Assembly: GCF_030316135.1 (NCBI RefSeq)
Contig: NZ_CP128185.1
Coordinates: 186,001 to 250,000, forward strand
DNA length: 64,000 bases
Direction: 5' to 3'
From: Aliiglaciecola sp. LCG003
Lineage (GTDB): Bacteria > Pseudomonadota > Gammaproteobacteria > Enterobacterales > Alteromonadaceae
Of this stretch, positions 18,543-27,279 are shown piece after piece. Made by a program: the position numbers and the translations under genes. The notes under the pieces are model-generated. The model ran no database searches and was not told where the DNA came from. It worked only from the letters and a program-made list of their open reading frames with translations. Every line of letters begins with the position of its first letter. Within the stretch, counting starts at the first letter, position 1.

Positions 18543-21500
18543 CTAGAGCTCTGTACTTGTACTCGTTGATATAGTGTCGACGAGGCGATTTCCTTGTCGG
18601 TTACGGTTCCATCTTCCAATTGCTCTAAATGGTATTTTAAGGTCATCTAGAATCAGATACATGCTCGGGATTAAAATCAAAGTGACCAAGGTGGCATACA
18701 GCACGGCAAAACCAAGGGCAATAGCCATTGGAATTACGAAACGAGCTTGAAGGCTGGTTTCGAACATGATCGGTAGCACACCGGCAAAGGTCGTTATCGA
18801 GGTTAAGGTAATCGCCCTAAAGCGGGCACAGCCTGCATCTAGTACAGCCTGCTTAATTGGCATGCCCATTTTTCGCTGTTGATTGACGTAGTCGGTCATC
18901 AACAAGGAGTCATTTATGACTACCCCTGCTGCGGCAATTAATCCAAATGTTGACATCATGCTGATATCGACATTAAAAAAGAAATGGCCCCAGATTGCAC
19001 CGGTGAAACTAAAGGGAATAACTAACAAAATCATGAAGGGTTGCATATAACTCTTCAGTGGTACAGCTAACAAGATATACATCATGATCAAGCCTGCAAC
19101 GAAAAACATCATCTGTTCATTCTGTTGCGATTGTTGCTCTTCTATCGCACCACCCAATTCCGTTTTCACAGCAGGGAACAGCTCTTTAAGTTTGGGCAGA
19201 AGTGTCTCTTCAATGGTGTTTACCACTTCATTGGGCTCTACCACTTCCTGATCGATTGCACCCCAAACATATACGCTTCTGTAACCGCCTTCCCGGCGTA
19301 TGTAGCTGATGCCTGGTTTTTCTTCCAGTGACACCACATCACCTAACAATACTTCTTTGCCGGCAGGTGTGGTCACGACAGCATATTTTAATTCGGCAAA
19401 ACGCTCTCTGGTAAGTTTAGGGTAGCGAACCATTACCCGGACTTCTTCGCCGTTACGAATAACCCGCTGGGCTTCGCCGCCATAGAAACTAGCACCAACC
19501 TGATTGGCGATAGTGGCTAAATCTAGACCTAAATCGTAAGCCACTGGCAGTAAGGTCATCTGAATTTCTTTGCTGGCTGGGTCAATAGTTGAGCTGACGT
19601 CGTATAAGCCCTTTTCATATTGCAGCATTTCAATAAACTGTCTGCCTGCCGCGTTTAAGGTTTCAATATCAGGCCCAAACAATAAGAATCCGAAATCTCC
19701 GTCGTCGCCGCCGCCATTAACGTCATCCCTTACGGTAAATGACTTCATTCCAGGAATTTCAGGAATGGCTTTGCGCCAGCGCCGGGCTAGTTCGAAGGTA
19801 TCAAAAGGTCGATCTTCTTCGTCAACGAGAGGAATAACCAAGCGACCTTGTGTGCGTCCCTGATTAAAGACCAACATATCTTTAATCATGCCAGTGCCGT
19901 ATTCATCGATGATTTGTTGCTCAACACGATTGACGGTACTTTCGATGGTTTGCAGCGCAGTAATGGTGGCCGTATCAGAGACATTTTCATTCATCTCAAT
20001 ACGAATGTCTGGGAAGTCGTGGGGCACTTTAGGCGCTGGCACCATACGCACATGATTAGCCATGATCAAACCTATGCTGATCATTAACATGGCGATAAAG
20101 CCTGCTAACACTAACCAGCGGAAATTAGTGCATTTGTCGATAAAGTTCCGATATGGACCGTTCACAAATCCAAAGAAGCGAGTATTAAAGCGGTCTCGCC
20201 AACTACCTGGTTTCACTGGTTTAAAGTTTGTATGTGCTAAATGGGCAGGAAGGATGAGTTTTGATTCAACTAAACTGAATATAAGACACAATATCACCAC
20301 TGTGGCGATATTATAGAAAAATGCCCCGTCGGGTCCACTGGATTGGGTGAAGGGGGCAAATACCGCAATGGTCGTTAATACCCCGAAGGTGGCAGGTATC
20401 GCGACGCGTTTTGCACCCCTGACCACGTTTTCGACACCGCCGCCGTATTTTTCCACTTCGGTATAGGCGCTTTCTCCTATAACAATTGCATCATCCACCA
20501 CTATCCCTAGCACCATAATGAATGCAAACAGTGACAGGATATTAATGCTGATACCAAACATGCTCATGGTCATAACCGCACCTAAGAAACACACTGGCAG
20601 GCCGACCATTACCCATAGCGCTAATCGGAAGCGCAAAAACAATGACAACATGAAGGCAACTAGAATCGACCCTTGAAATAGGTTCTTCAACATCATATCT
20701 AAGCGCGCATTCAGATAGAAAGTCATATCGATTAATATCTTCAACTCTAAGCCTTCAGGCAAGGTTTTGTTGCGTGCTTCAATAAAGGCTTTTACGGATT
20801 CTGCGACCGGCACCATATTTTGATCTTTGGTGGCATTAACCGACATAAAGATTGCATTTTTACCGCTATATTTGAAATAACGCTCACCTTCAGTTAAACC
20901 ATCTTTAATAATGGCTACATCTTCAAGCAGCACTTTTGCTCCGTTGTCACCAATCTTTATAGGAATTCGGCGAAATTCGTCGCCACTATAGGATTGATTT
21001 TCAACTCTGACTGAAATTATGCCTGACTCAGTTCGTAACTGACCCGCTGAAAAGTTTGCGGAATGACGGCGAATCGCCGTGGTAACGTCACTCAAGGTTA
21101 GATTATATTTACGCAGCTCACCGGGTTGTATTTCAATCGCAATTTCATCGTCAGGTGCATCCAAACCAACCAAAGATACATTGTTCATGTGCAATAATTC
21201 ATCTTCGATTTTTTTAGCTAAGGTTTTCAATTCTGACAATGGCACATCGCCTACCAAGGACATTTCGATAACGTCTTGATTAAACTCAACTTGTGAAATT
21301 GTAACTGGCTCCATTTCAGCAGGGAAGGTGGCTATACTGTCAACTCTTAACTTAATTTTGTCTAATACGTCAGTTAGGTTTTCATCGGTTTTAATTTCAA
21401 GGGTGACACGGCCACTATTGCGGTATGCACGAGACCAACTTTTCTTGATTTCGGTGACATCTTTTAGGGCCTCTTCCACCTTGATTAAAATGCCTTCTTC

Positions 21501-21698
21501 GATTTCTTGTGGCGAAGCACCCCGGTAGCTGGCTTCAATATTGATATAGTTAATCTCAATATTGGGGAACATTTGACGCTGGATGGTGAAGTAGCTAATT
21601 ACGCCCATGATGATAATGAAAACCATCAATAAATTAGCCGCCACTGAATTATTGGCAAAATAGGCAATCAGGCCAGTTTGTTTTTCTTCATTAGTCAT
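18543..21698 (-). CDS. RND-family efflux transporter permease (AcrB superfamily)
   Basis: A 1051-residue inner-membrane pump. The N-terminus (SVAANLLMVFIIIMGVISY) and IQRQMFPNIEINYINIEASYRG follow the hydrophobe/amphiphile branch in which substrate is not a metal ion. TM4 carries LGIVVDDAIVIGE with the paired Asp residues needed for proton coupling. The C-terminal half has the repeated GAAAGVVINDSLLMTDYVN-like TM10 block. It should work with the adaptor encoded 11 nt upstream; no TolC-family gene is in this pair, so an outer-membrane channel encoded elsewhere is expected. The substrate cannot be told from sequence. A good terminator follows. Confidence 0.88.
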   Translation of the reverse strand: MTNEEKQTGLIAYFANNSVAANLLMVFIIIMGVISYFTIQRQMFPNIEINYINIEASYRGASPQEIEEGILIKVEEALKDVTEIKKSWSRAYRNSGRVTLEIKTDENLTDVLDKIKLRVDSIATFPAEMEPVTISQVEFNQDVIEMSLVGDVPLSELKTLAKKIEDELLHMNNVSLVGLDAPDDEIAIEIQPGELRKYNLTLSDVTTAIRRHSANFSAGQLRTESGIISVRVENQSYSGDEFRRIPIKIGDNGAKVLLEDVAIIKDGLTEGERYFKYSGKNAIFMSVNATKDQNMVPVAESVKAFIEARNKTLPEGLELKILIDMTFYLNARLDMMLKNLFQGSILVAFMLSLFLRFRLALWVMVGLPVCFLGAVMTMSMFGISINILSLFAFIMVLGIVVDDAIVIGESAYTEVEKYGGGVENVVRGAKRVAIPATFGVLTTIAVFAPFTQSSGPDGAFFYNIATVVILCLIFSLVESKLILPAHLAHTNFKPVKPGSWRDRFNTRFFGFVNGPYRNFIDKCTNFRWLVLAGFIAMLMISIGLIMANHVRMVPAPKVPHDFPDIRIEMNENVSDTATITALQTIESTVNRVEQQIIDEYGTGMIKDMLVFNQGRTQGRLVIPLVDEEDRPFDTFELARRWRKAIPEIPGMKSFTVRDDVNGGGDDGDFGFLLFGPDIETLNAAGRQFIEMLQYEKGLYDVSSTIDPASKEIQMTLLPVAYDLGLDLATIANQVGASFYGGEAQRVIRNGEEVRVMVRYPKLTRERFAELKYAVVTTPAGKEVLLGDVVSLEEKPGISYIRREGGYRSVYVWGAIDQEVVEPNEVVNTIEETLLPKLKELFPAVKTELGGAIEEQQSQQNEQMMFFVAGLIMMYILLAVPLKSYMQPFMILLVIPFSFTGAIWGHFFFNVDISMMSTFGLIAAAGVVINDSLLMTDYVNQQRKMGMPIKQAVLDAGCARFRAITLTSITTFAGVLPIMFETSLQARFVIPMAIALGFAVLYATLVTLILIPSMYLILDDLKIPFRAIGRWNRNRQGNRLVDTISTSTSTEL

Positions 21699-21709
21699 AC
21701 TGTGTCTGC

Positions 21710-22876
21710 CTAAGATTCAGGTTGCTGGGCAACTAGATCATTGTCTTTGGCATCTGAAGAAAGTCTTACTTCCATGCCTTTTTGCGGATATTCAGGAACA
21801 GTTAAAACTACTCTGTCACTATTGTTTAATCCACTACTAACAATGAAAAAAGCACCTTCTTCACGGATGATTTCTACCGGTTTAGCTTGTAATTTATTGT
21901 CTTGGTCAACCACCCATACTTTACGATTGGTGACTAGTTGCTGTGGCAGGCGATAGACATTCTGCAGGGTTTGACCGGAGATATTAACTTCAACATAACT
22001 ACCGTATTTGAGCGCAGGCAAATTGCTATTGAGACCATAAGGGTCGTCTACCCGAACAACTAGTTGGCTCATTCTGGTGCTTTTATCAATGATGCCAATG
22101 TCTCTAGAAATATAACCTACGCGACTAAAGGTTTTAACCCCTTTATTAATAACAATGGCTTCTTGCTTTTGTAACGATGCGGGTAAGAAGGCACTGTCAA
22201 AACCGGCTATAGGGAAGAGTATTTCCGCCGTTTCGATATTATTGATTACGCCGACAGCAGTGCCGCGATTGACGTATTCTCCCAAGCCGATGTCTCTAGC
22301 AATGACTAACGCATCATAAGGTGCTTTGACTTCGCAATTACGCAGATCCCGCTGGGCAATTTTTAGTTTGGATTCTGCCGATTTAACCGAAGCGGAAGCG
22401 CTAAGCATTTGTGGTTTTCTCAGGTAAAGATCGCTTACCTGATTGGCAGAGAGGTTACTTGCTTCACGTTTAGCCACTTCGCCACGTGCTTGTTCTTCAA
22501 TTAACGCTGCTTTGGCTTGGGATAATTCTGCTTCCGCTTGCAGCAAAGCCGCTTCGTAAGCATCTTTTTCAATACTGAAAAGTACATCTCCTCGTTGAAC
22601 CAAACCCCCAGCGACAAATTTTTCGTTCCAATGGGTGACTTGACCTGATACCTGAGCGGATAGATTGGTCGTTTCTAATGGTGCAACCTCACCAAAGCTA
22701 TGAATTAACACCTGGTAATCCATTGACTCGGCCGTTTCAACCGTAACTACAGGCCGCGTGTCGACTACCTGCTTATCCTTATCTTCTTCTGCCGTCGCTT
22801 TAACTAGAAACATGCCACCGAAGCCTAGGCCAATGACAACAAAAAAAAGTAGAGCTTTTATCCAAGGGTTATTCAT
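21710..22876 (-). CDS. RND efflux periplasmic adaptor subunit
   Basis: A 388-residue membrane fusion protein. Residues about 5-27 are an N-terminal membrane anchor (ALLFFVVIGLGFGGMFLV). The lipoyl halves lie around residues 60-95 and 185-210 and flank a coiled-coil hairpin rich in Ala/Glu/Lys. Beta-barrel segments follow. It links the RND permease encoded directly downstream to an outer-membrane channel. The pair is an operon with an 11-nt gap. The gene is separated from the divergent DsrE-like gene by about 485 nt. No regulator gene is adjacent, so control is unknown. Confidence 0.85.
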   Translation of the reverse strand: MNNPWIKALLFFVVIGLGFGGMFLVKATAEEDKDKQVVDTRPVVTVETAESMDYQVLIHSFGEVAPLETTNLSAQVSGQVTHWNEKFVAGGLVQRGDVLFSIEKDAYEAALLQAEAELSQAKAALIEEQARGEVAKREASNLSANQVSDLYLRKPQMLSASASVKSAESKLKIAQRDLRNCEVKAPYDALVIARDIGLGEYVNRGTAVGVINNIETAEILFPIAGFDSAFLPASLQKQEAIVINKGVKTFSRVGYISRDIGIIDKSTRMSQLVVRVDDPYGLNSNLPALKYGSYVEVNISGQTLQNVYRLPQQLVTNRKVWVVDQDNKLQAKPVEIIREEGAFFIVSSGLNNSDRVVLTVPEYPQKGMEVRLSSDAKDNDLVAQQPES

Positions 22877-23361
22877 AGTGATTCACTTGTCTTCCATTTT
22901 CCTGCGCTAGGATACCTAATTTTAGCGATTAAGCGATCCTAGCAAATTGTAACTAATCATTATCTTCTAAATGTAACGTTTACCAGCGGGAACATCTCAA
23001 GGTGACTTAGTTTAAAACAATATATGTTTGCGCATATGTGTCTGAAGTCTTTTAAGCATCGAGGCACGTTTCAATTTATTAATAAGCAGTTTACGTACCA
23101 ATAACAAATATTGTGCAATGCTACCTTGAATCGTCATTTAAATGAAGAATTAAACCTCTGTTTTCACGTGATTTTTTAATGGTTTATGTGGACAGAAATA
23201 AGATTAAAATCCTAAATCGCTAGGAACTTGAGGCAAATAAAGGTTAAGTTAGATGCTACAAAGTGGGCCAATTGACAAAATTCTGTCACCCTAGACCATA
23301 CAGACTTGCGCTCCCGCAGTCAGGTACATAAGCAATATTTAACATCAGGAGAGAGTTCAAG
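22877..23361. other. 485-nt intergenic region between divergent genes
   Basis: No gene is supported here. The region is AT-rich and should carry divergent promoters. A short dyad TGACA-N6-TGTCA lies at 23273-23288, overlapping a TTGACA hexamer at 23272-23277 that could be the -35 of the DsrE-like gene; the best -10 (CATACA at 23297) is poorly spaced. A 26-codon frame at 23027 has no ribosome binding site. Confidence 0.6.
23273..23288. promoter_or_regulatory. Dyad overlapping a TTGACA hexamer, possible operator
   Basis: TGACA and TGTCA arms with a 6-nt spacer overlap a consensus -35 hexamer about 75 nt upstream of the DsrE-like start codon. This is compatible with a repressor site, but there is no regulator nearby to assign. 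Confidence 0.28.
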
Positions 23362-23892
23362 GTGAAAATTTTTAGTTTATTTGCGGTTTTTTTACTGAGC
23401 TTTAACTGTAATGCCCAACAAAAATTTGAATATGGCCCTGTGTTTAGCCAATATGGCAAACATGTAAAGGTTCACACTAACCCGCTAGTAAATAAAGACA
23501 GCCACTTTAAAGTTGTTTTCGATGTGGCTGAAATCAGCGGTGAAAACGTCATCAATCGTCGCTTTGATAGTCTCGCTCGATTCATTAATATGCATGTGGC
23601 CAACGGTGTTCCACTAGAAAATATAGATTTAGCATTAGTAGTACACGGTAAGGCTGGTGTAGATTTATTGAATCATGCTGCATATAAGGCTCGCTTTGGT
23701 CAACAAAACCCAAATGGGGATCTAATTGAAAAATTGTTAGCCAATAGAGTGAAAATATTTCTGTGTGGTCAATCTGCGGCCTACCAAGGAATTGCAAACG
23801 AACAATTGATCACTGAGGTGCAAATGGCTTTATCTGCTATGACAGCCAATGCGCTGCTTAGTCAGCAAGGCTATACTCATAATCCATTTTAA
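23362..23892 (+). CDS. Exported DsrE/DsrF-like family protein
   Basis: A 176-residue protein starting at GTG, with AGGAGAG about 8 nt upstream. Residues 1-18 are a signal peptide ending at CNAQQ. The mature part fits the DsrE/F/H-like alpha/beta fold: a first strand VVFDVAEI, then LALVVHGKAG, then VKIFLCGQSAA with a single conserved-position Cys, then a C-terminal helix (LITEVQMALSAM). In cytoplasmic relatives this Cys takes part in sulfur transfer. The exported version with no dsr or tus genes alongside has no known function that I can state. Family call is fairly sure; role unknown. Confidence 0.75.
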   Translation: MKIFSLFAVFLLSFNCNAQQKFEYGPVFSQYGKHVKVHTNPLVNKDSHFKVVFDVAEISGENVINRRFDSLARFINMHVANGVPLENIDLALVVHGKAGVDLLNHAAYKARFGQQNPNGDLIEKLLANRVKIFLCGQSAAYQGIANEQLITEVQMALSAMTANALLSQQGYTHNPF

Positions 23893-23922
23893 GCTTTGCT
23901 ATTTCCTTTGCTCAAAATAGCA

Positions 23923-23928
23923 TATAAT
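23923..23928 (+). promoter_or_regulatory. -10 element upstream of the membrane-protein gene
   Basis: A perfect TATAAT occurs about 70 nt before the GTG at 23997. I cannot find a good -35 at 16-18 bp, so this is a partial promoter call. Confidence 0.35.
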
Positions 23929-23996
23929 GGCGGCTCGAAGCGGCTTCACTATGTCACCAGCATTTTAATATTTCATTTTAGTAAAGTAGTACCTGC

Positions 23997-25004
23997 GTGA
24001 GCGATTTTATTAGTAAACATAAATGGCAGATTCAAGCCATTTTGACAGCATTATTTTTCCTTTTTTTAAACCTGATTCTAGGTGTCATTGTCGTACCTCA
24101 TAGTCATCTTCATGAGATTCAATACCGAGATATTGGCGCAGCACTGGCGCTTCCTACAATTGGTGCATTTTGCTTTGTTGTTTTGCCCTTGGTTGTCGAT
24201 AAAGCACGTCTGGCATTTCTCCAAACGGCCCTGGAAACCCGGTCCTGTCAAGACATAGCGATACAGTACTCACGTGAAGCCGCCGCTCTGCCGAAAAAGT
24301 ATCTGCTGGTAAGTTTTGGATTAGCATCAATGATGATGTTTTGTTATTTCTATACAGAAGGACTGTTTTATGTGGATGAGTTGGGCTTTGAGCTCAATGT
24401 GATACGTTTTCCACTGGTCGTCCAAGCGTTATTTATGTGGACTTCAATCATACTCAGTTTAATTTGCATATATAAAATTACACGACTCATCGATAGCTTT
24501 GTAGAACATCATCTTAAAGTTGAGCTATTTCGTGCCGACGAATTATTCCCTATTGCCAATACGGTGTTTTGGAATGCGCTATTCTTTTCTTTTGCCGTGG
24601 CCTTGGCTCCTTTATTTTGGCTGGGTGGAACCCCTGGATTCAAAGATTTTATTATCGCTATGACCTTACTATTTCTAATGATTAATTTGATATTCTATCC
24701 GCTGCTAAGAGTTAGACATATCATCAAAAAAAAGAAAATGGAGGTAGTGCGCGACTATCGACACAGTGGCAGTAGTTATTCACAGCAGTGGCTAGATAGT
24801 TCGTCTTTCATGGCGAACTTTACCGCCCCGAGTCCCAATCGGATAAAATTATCCGCTTTGGGTGGAGAAATTGTTAAAGCTGACCAATGGTCGGAAAATT
24901 TACATCTGACAATTCGTTTTTGTTTTTTGTTGCTTATTCCGACGCTTTCTTGGGTGGGCAGTTCGATACTTAGCGCCATAATTGAGATTTTACAGGGATC
25001 TTAA
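23997..25004 (+). CDS. Uncharacterised multi-pass membrane protein
   Basis: A 335-residue protein with a GTG start. I see about seven hydrophobic segments: near 14-35, 46-66, 102-122, 136-160, 190-208, 215-236 and 305-330. A basic cytosolic stretch (IIKKKKMEVVRDYRH) around 242-256 and a Ser-rich region follow the sixth segment. I recognise no domain or enzymatic motif. It stands alone between the DsrE-like gene and a lipoprotein gene, each with its own leader. Transport or sensing would be guesswork. Confidence 0.6.
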   Translation: MSDFISKHKWQIQAILTALFFLFLNLILGVIVVPHSHLHEIQYRDIGAALALPTIGAFCFVVLPLVVDKARLAFLQTALETRSCQDIAIQYSREAAALPKKYLLVSFGLASMMMFCYFYTEGLFYVDELGFELNVIRFPLVVQALFMWTSIILSLICIYKITRLIDSFVEHHLKVELFRADELFPIANTVFWNALFFSFAVALAPLFWLGGTPGFKDFIIAMTLLFLMINLIFYPLLRVRHIIKKKKMEVVRDYRHSGSSYSQQWLDSSSFMANFTAPSPNRIKLSALGGEIVKADQWSENLHLTIRFCFLLLIPTLSWVGSSILSAIIEILQGS

Positions 25005-25149
25005 TTTTGAAAAACCTATGTTGTTGATGTATTCCACCAAACAGTAATTGTTGGTGCTAGTAACATGCTGAACTTAAGGCGCTAGCATAGGTCTGTAGTA
25101 AACTGCTTAGCTAAAATACATCAAAGCTCGGTGTGTTAGAGACAGAAAT

Positions 25150-25536
25150 ATGCCACTCGTCAAACTACTCGTTTTTACCTTAATGTCAGTTTTGATCAGC
25201 GCATGCACAAGTGTGCCTATTTATAGCATGTATAAGTTGGCCAAACTTGATCCTTTGACGGCCAACCCCGAGCACATTCGTATTGCCATCCGCACCCATG
25301 AAGGGGTGGTAATCAACAAGGGTGATGTCAAAATGGAGCTTGGCTACCAAGCCGATGATGACAGTCTGATCATTGCAGATATCTATCTGGTAGAAGTAAG
25401 TCAGAACCCAGTGTTGAGTAAAGCTTTATTCGCTGGGCTGCAACAAAATGAGAAAATTACGCTGTTAAATCTGAGCTCCGATGATGCGCAACAAATGCGT
25501 AACGTGCAGAAGCTAGTATCACAACATCAGGCGTAA
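25150..25536 (+). CDS. Lipoprotein, N-terminal part of an apparently interrupted gene
   Basis: A 128-residue product with a signal peptide and lipobox LISAC (lipidated Cys19, followed by Thr, which favours the outer membrane). The sequence YKLAKLDPLTANPEHIRIAIR resembles the start of an uncharacterised proteobacterial family of about 200 residues. In that family the region after DAQQMRNVQKLV continues with a Gly-rich strand and a TNPDE/DMDL motif. Here that continuation is present in the same frame directly after the TAA at 25534. The ORF therefore probably encodes a truncated form of a longer protein. Family recognition is from memory and moderate. Confidence 0.55.
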   Translation: MPLVKLLVFTLMSVLISACTSVPIYSMYKLAKLDPLTANPEHIRIAIRTHEGVVINKGDVKMELGYQADDDSLIIADIYLVEVSQNPVLSKALFAGLQQNEKITLLNLSSDDAQQMRNVQKLVSQHQA

Positions 25537-25776
25537 AATCAGCGGGGACAGGGGCGCTTTGGCGTGGGAGTAGAAAACAGTTGCATAGCAAGATCACTTC
25601 CTCAAGATGAATTGCTACTGGATATTTTTATCCAAACAAATCCAGACGAGAACTTCTTTGTGTTGTTCGAAGATATGGATCTATATGAAAAACTCCCAGA
25701 CGGTGCGACTCAATGGCCACTTTGTGATGAGCTACCAGTTGTTAAAGGTACCCATGTAACTGGCGATGCGGGATAA
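25537..25776 (+). pseudogene. In-frame 3' remainder of the lipoprotein gene after a premature stop
   Basis: The reading frame of the lipoprotein gene continues after its TAA for 79 open codons with no further stop until 25774. The continuation encodes RGQGRFGVGVENSC, SLPQDELLLDIFIQTNPDE and FFVLFEDMDLYEKL. This looks like a conserved domain end rather than random sequence. An independent start would have to be a GTG at 25564 without a ribosome binding site. A nonsense mutation, sequencing error or stop read-through would all give this picture. Confidence 0.55.
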
Positions 25777-25817
25777 ATTTGTTTAACCTAGGTAATTAAA
25801 TTTTTTGGGGAAGCACT

Positions 25818-26687
25818 ATGCGTAAGTTAGCCATCCTATCCACCGACGATTTGGAAGACTTCTTTGTTTATGACCACTTAGCTTATGAACCACTCAAACA
25901 AGCTGGTTGGGAAGTTGAAGAGGTGTCATGGCACGCTAAAGATGTTGACTGGGAGCAATTTGAAGTCGTGGTGATCCGCAGCACTTGGGATTATCAATCC
26001 TATTGCAGTGAATTTGTCGCGGTTCTTGAAAAAATTAATGCTGGCAGTGCCAAACTGGAGAACAGCCTAAATCTAGTCAAATGGAATATCAGTAAAAACT
26101 ACTTGTTGGAGCTAGAGCAGAAGGGAATTGATATAGTCCCCACCCTATGGTGCCAATCTTTTGATTACCCTCAAATCAAAAGTGCATTTGCCCATTTTAA
26201 TTGTGCTGAGATAGTAATTAAACCTTGGGTAAGTGCCAATGCCGACCATACTTTCAGATTGACACCGCAAGATGTTGAAGAACAGCTGGAAGGGTTGGAA
26301 CAAGTATTTGGTGAGCGAGAATATATGCTGCAACCATTCTTGAGAAATGTAGTCCGCGAGGGGGAGTATTCGTTATTTTACTTTGCTGGTGAATACAGCC
26401 ATAGCATTTTAAAAATCCCCAAACGTAATGACTTCCGCGTTCAAGAGGAGCACGGTGGACAAATGCGCAGTATCGAGGCTTCAGAGGAGTTATTGGCCGC
26501 TGGACAAGCTATAATGTTGGCTTTGCCTGAGCAGCCTTTGTACGCTCGAATCGATTTGGTCGCTTTTCAGGGACGATATGTTTTAATGGAAGCCGAACTC
26601 ATTGAGCCTTCGCTATATTTCAATATGGATGATGAGTCTGCTAACCGTTTCGCCAATGCTTTTATCAATCGATACGGAAAAGGCTAA
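25818..26687 (+). CDS. ATP-grasp superfamily ligase
   Basis: A 289-residue protein with the ATP-grasp fold of RimK/glutathione-synthetase/DcsG type. The N-terminal domain starts LAILSTDDLEDFFVYDHL. A pre-ATP lysine region lies in EIVIKPWVSANA. The metal/ATP block is ARIDLVAF followed by MEAELIEPSLYF, with the Glu residues that bind Mg. It should join an amino acid or small acid to another molecule using ATP. An AT-rich leader with TTGGGG precedes the ATG. It converges on, and overlaps by 4 nt, the kynR-like gene. Substrates cannot be told; relatives include the cycloserine cyclo-ligase DcsG, but that activity is not implied here. Confidence 0.72.
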   Translation: MRKLAILSTDDLEDFFVYDHLAYEPLKQAGWEVEEVSWHAKDVDWEQFEVVVIRSTWDYQSYCSEFVAVLEKINAGSAKLENSLNLVKWNISKNYLLELEQKGIDIVPTLWCQSFDYPQIKSAFAHFNCAEIVIKPWVSANADHTFRLTPQDVEEQLEGLEQVFGEREYMLQPFLRNVVREGEYSLFYFAGEYSHSILKIPKRNDFRVQEEHGGQMRSIEASEELLAAGQAIMLALPEQPLYARIDLVAFQGRYVLMEAELIEPSLYFNMDDESANRFANAFINRYGKG

Positions 26688-27145
26688 CCTTGGTTCGAAA
26701 GCATACTAGTATATAGGCCGTTTTGTTTTACCATGCGGGTTGAAATCGATGTATTGAAACGCAGCACGCCTGGTATACGACTTAATTCCACTCTGAGTAA
26801 TTTATCAAAATCGTTAATGTCTTTGGCCAATATTTCCAAAACATAATCGAACTCGCCGGTAACCGCATGGCAAGAGCGCACAAAATTATGGGCGATTATC
26901 GCTTGCTCAAATTTTTGGTACTGCTCAAAATCAATCACCACATGCACTAAAGCCCTCACACTTAAACCCAATGCGCAGGGATCAATTTGTGCGGCAAAGC
27001 CTGTAATAATATTGGCCTGTTGTAAATGCTTTACCCGGTTCCAACAGGGCGTTTTGCTGAGTCCAATGGACTCTCCCAGCGCGGCATACGAAAGGCGTGC
27101 ATCTTGCTCGAGTTTGGAAATGATGTGCTTATCTTTATCGTCCAT
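26684..27145 (-). CDS. kynR: Lrp/AsnC-family regulator, KynR-like
   Basis: I choose the ATG at 27145 (153 residues, beginning MDDKDKHIISKLEQDARLS), which gives a normal Lrp-family length; an upstream start at 27232 adds 29 unusual residues. The N-terminal helix-turn-helix (about 5-55, SYAALGESIGLSKTPCWNRV) is followed by an AsnC ligand domain with GEFDYVLEIL (effector site). The gene is divergent from the tryptophan dioxygenase/kynureninase pair, exactly as kynR is in Pseudomonas, where it activates the pathway in response to kynurenine. The gene overlaps the convergent ATP-grasp gene by 4 nt. Lrp family is firm; KynR is inference from position. Confidence 0.8.
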   Translation of the reverse strand: MDDKDKHIISKLEQDARLSYAALGESIGLSKTPCWNRVKHLQQANIITGFAAQIDPCALGLSVRALVHVVIDFEQYQKFEQAIIAHNFVRSCHAVTGEFDYVLEILAKDINDFDKLLRVELSRIPGVLRFNTSISTRMVKQNGLYTSMLSNQG

Positions 27146-27180
27146 TTTCACTAACGTTCTTATTATTTGTTGACTGGCAA

Positions 27181-27230
27181 AACAATGTACCTTTTTGTTC
27201 CGAATATCAACAGTAAAAAGGACAATGTTC
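27181..27230. promoter_or_regulatory. Candidate KynR operator between kynR and kynA
   Basis: An imperfect inverted repeat, TGTACCTTTTT (27186-27196) and AAAAAGGACA (27215-27224), lies in the 134-nt divergent intergenic region, about 60 nt before the tryptophan dioxygenase start. AT-rich dyads of this size are typical Lrp/AsnC sites. No binding consensus was available to test. Confidence 0.42.
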
Positions 27231-27279
27231 AAGTCCGCTTTAGTTACACTGGCAGCCCGATTATTTCTTTGGAAAGCTT

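Noticed and set aside
23027-23107. Short 26-codon frame in the 485-nt intergenic region
   Set aside because: No ribosome binding site, no signal or membrane segment and too short to support.
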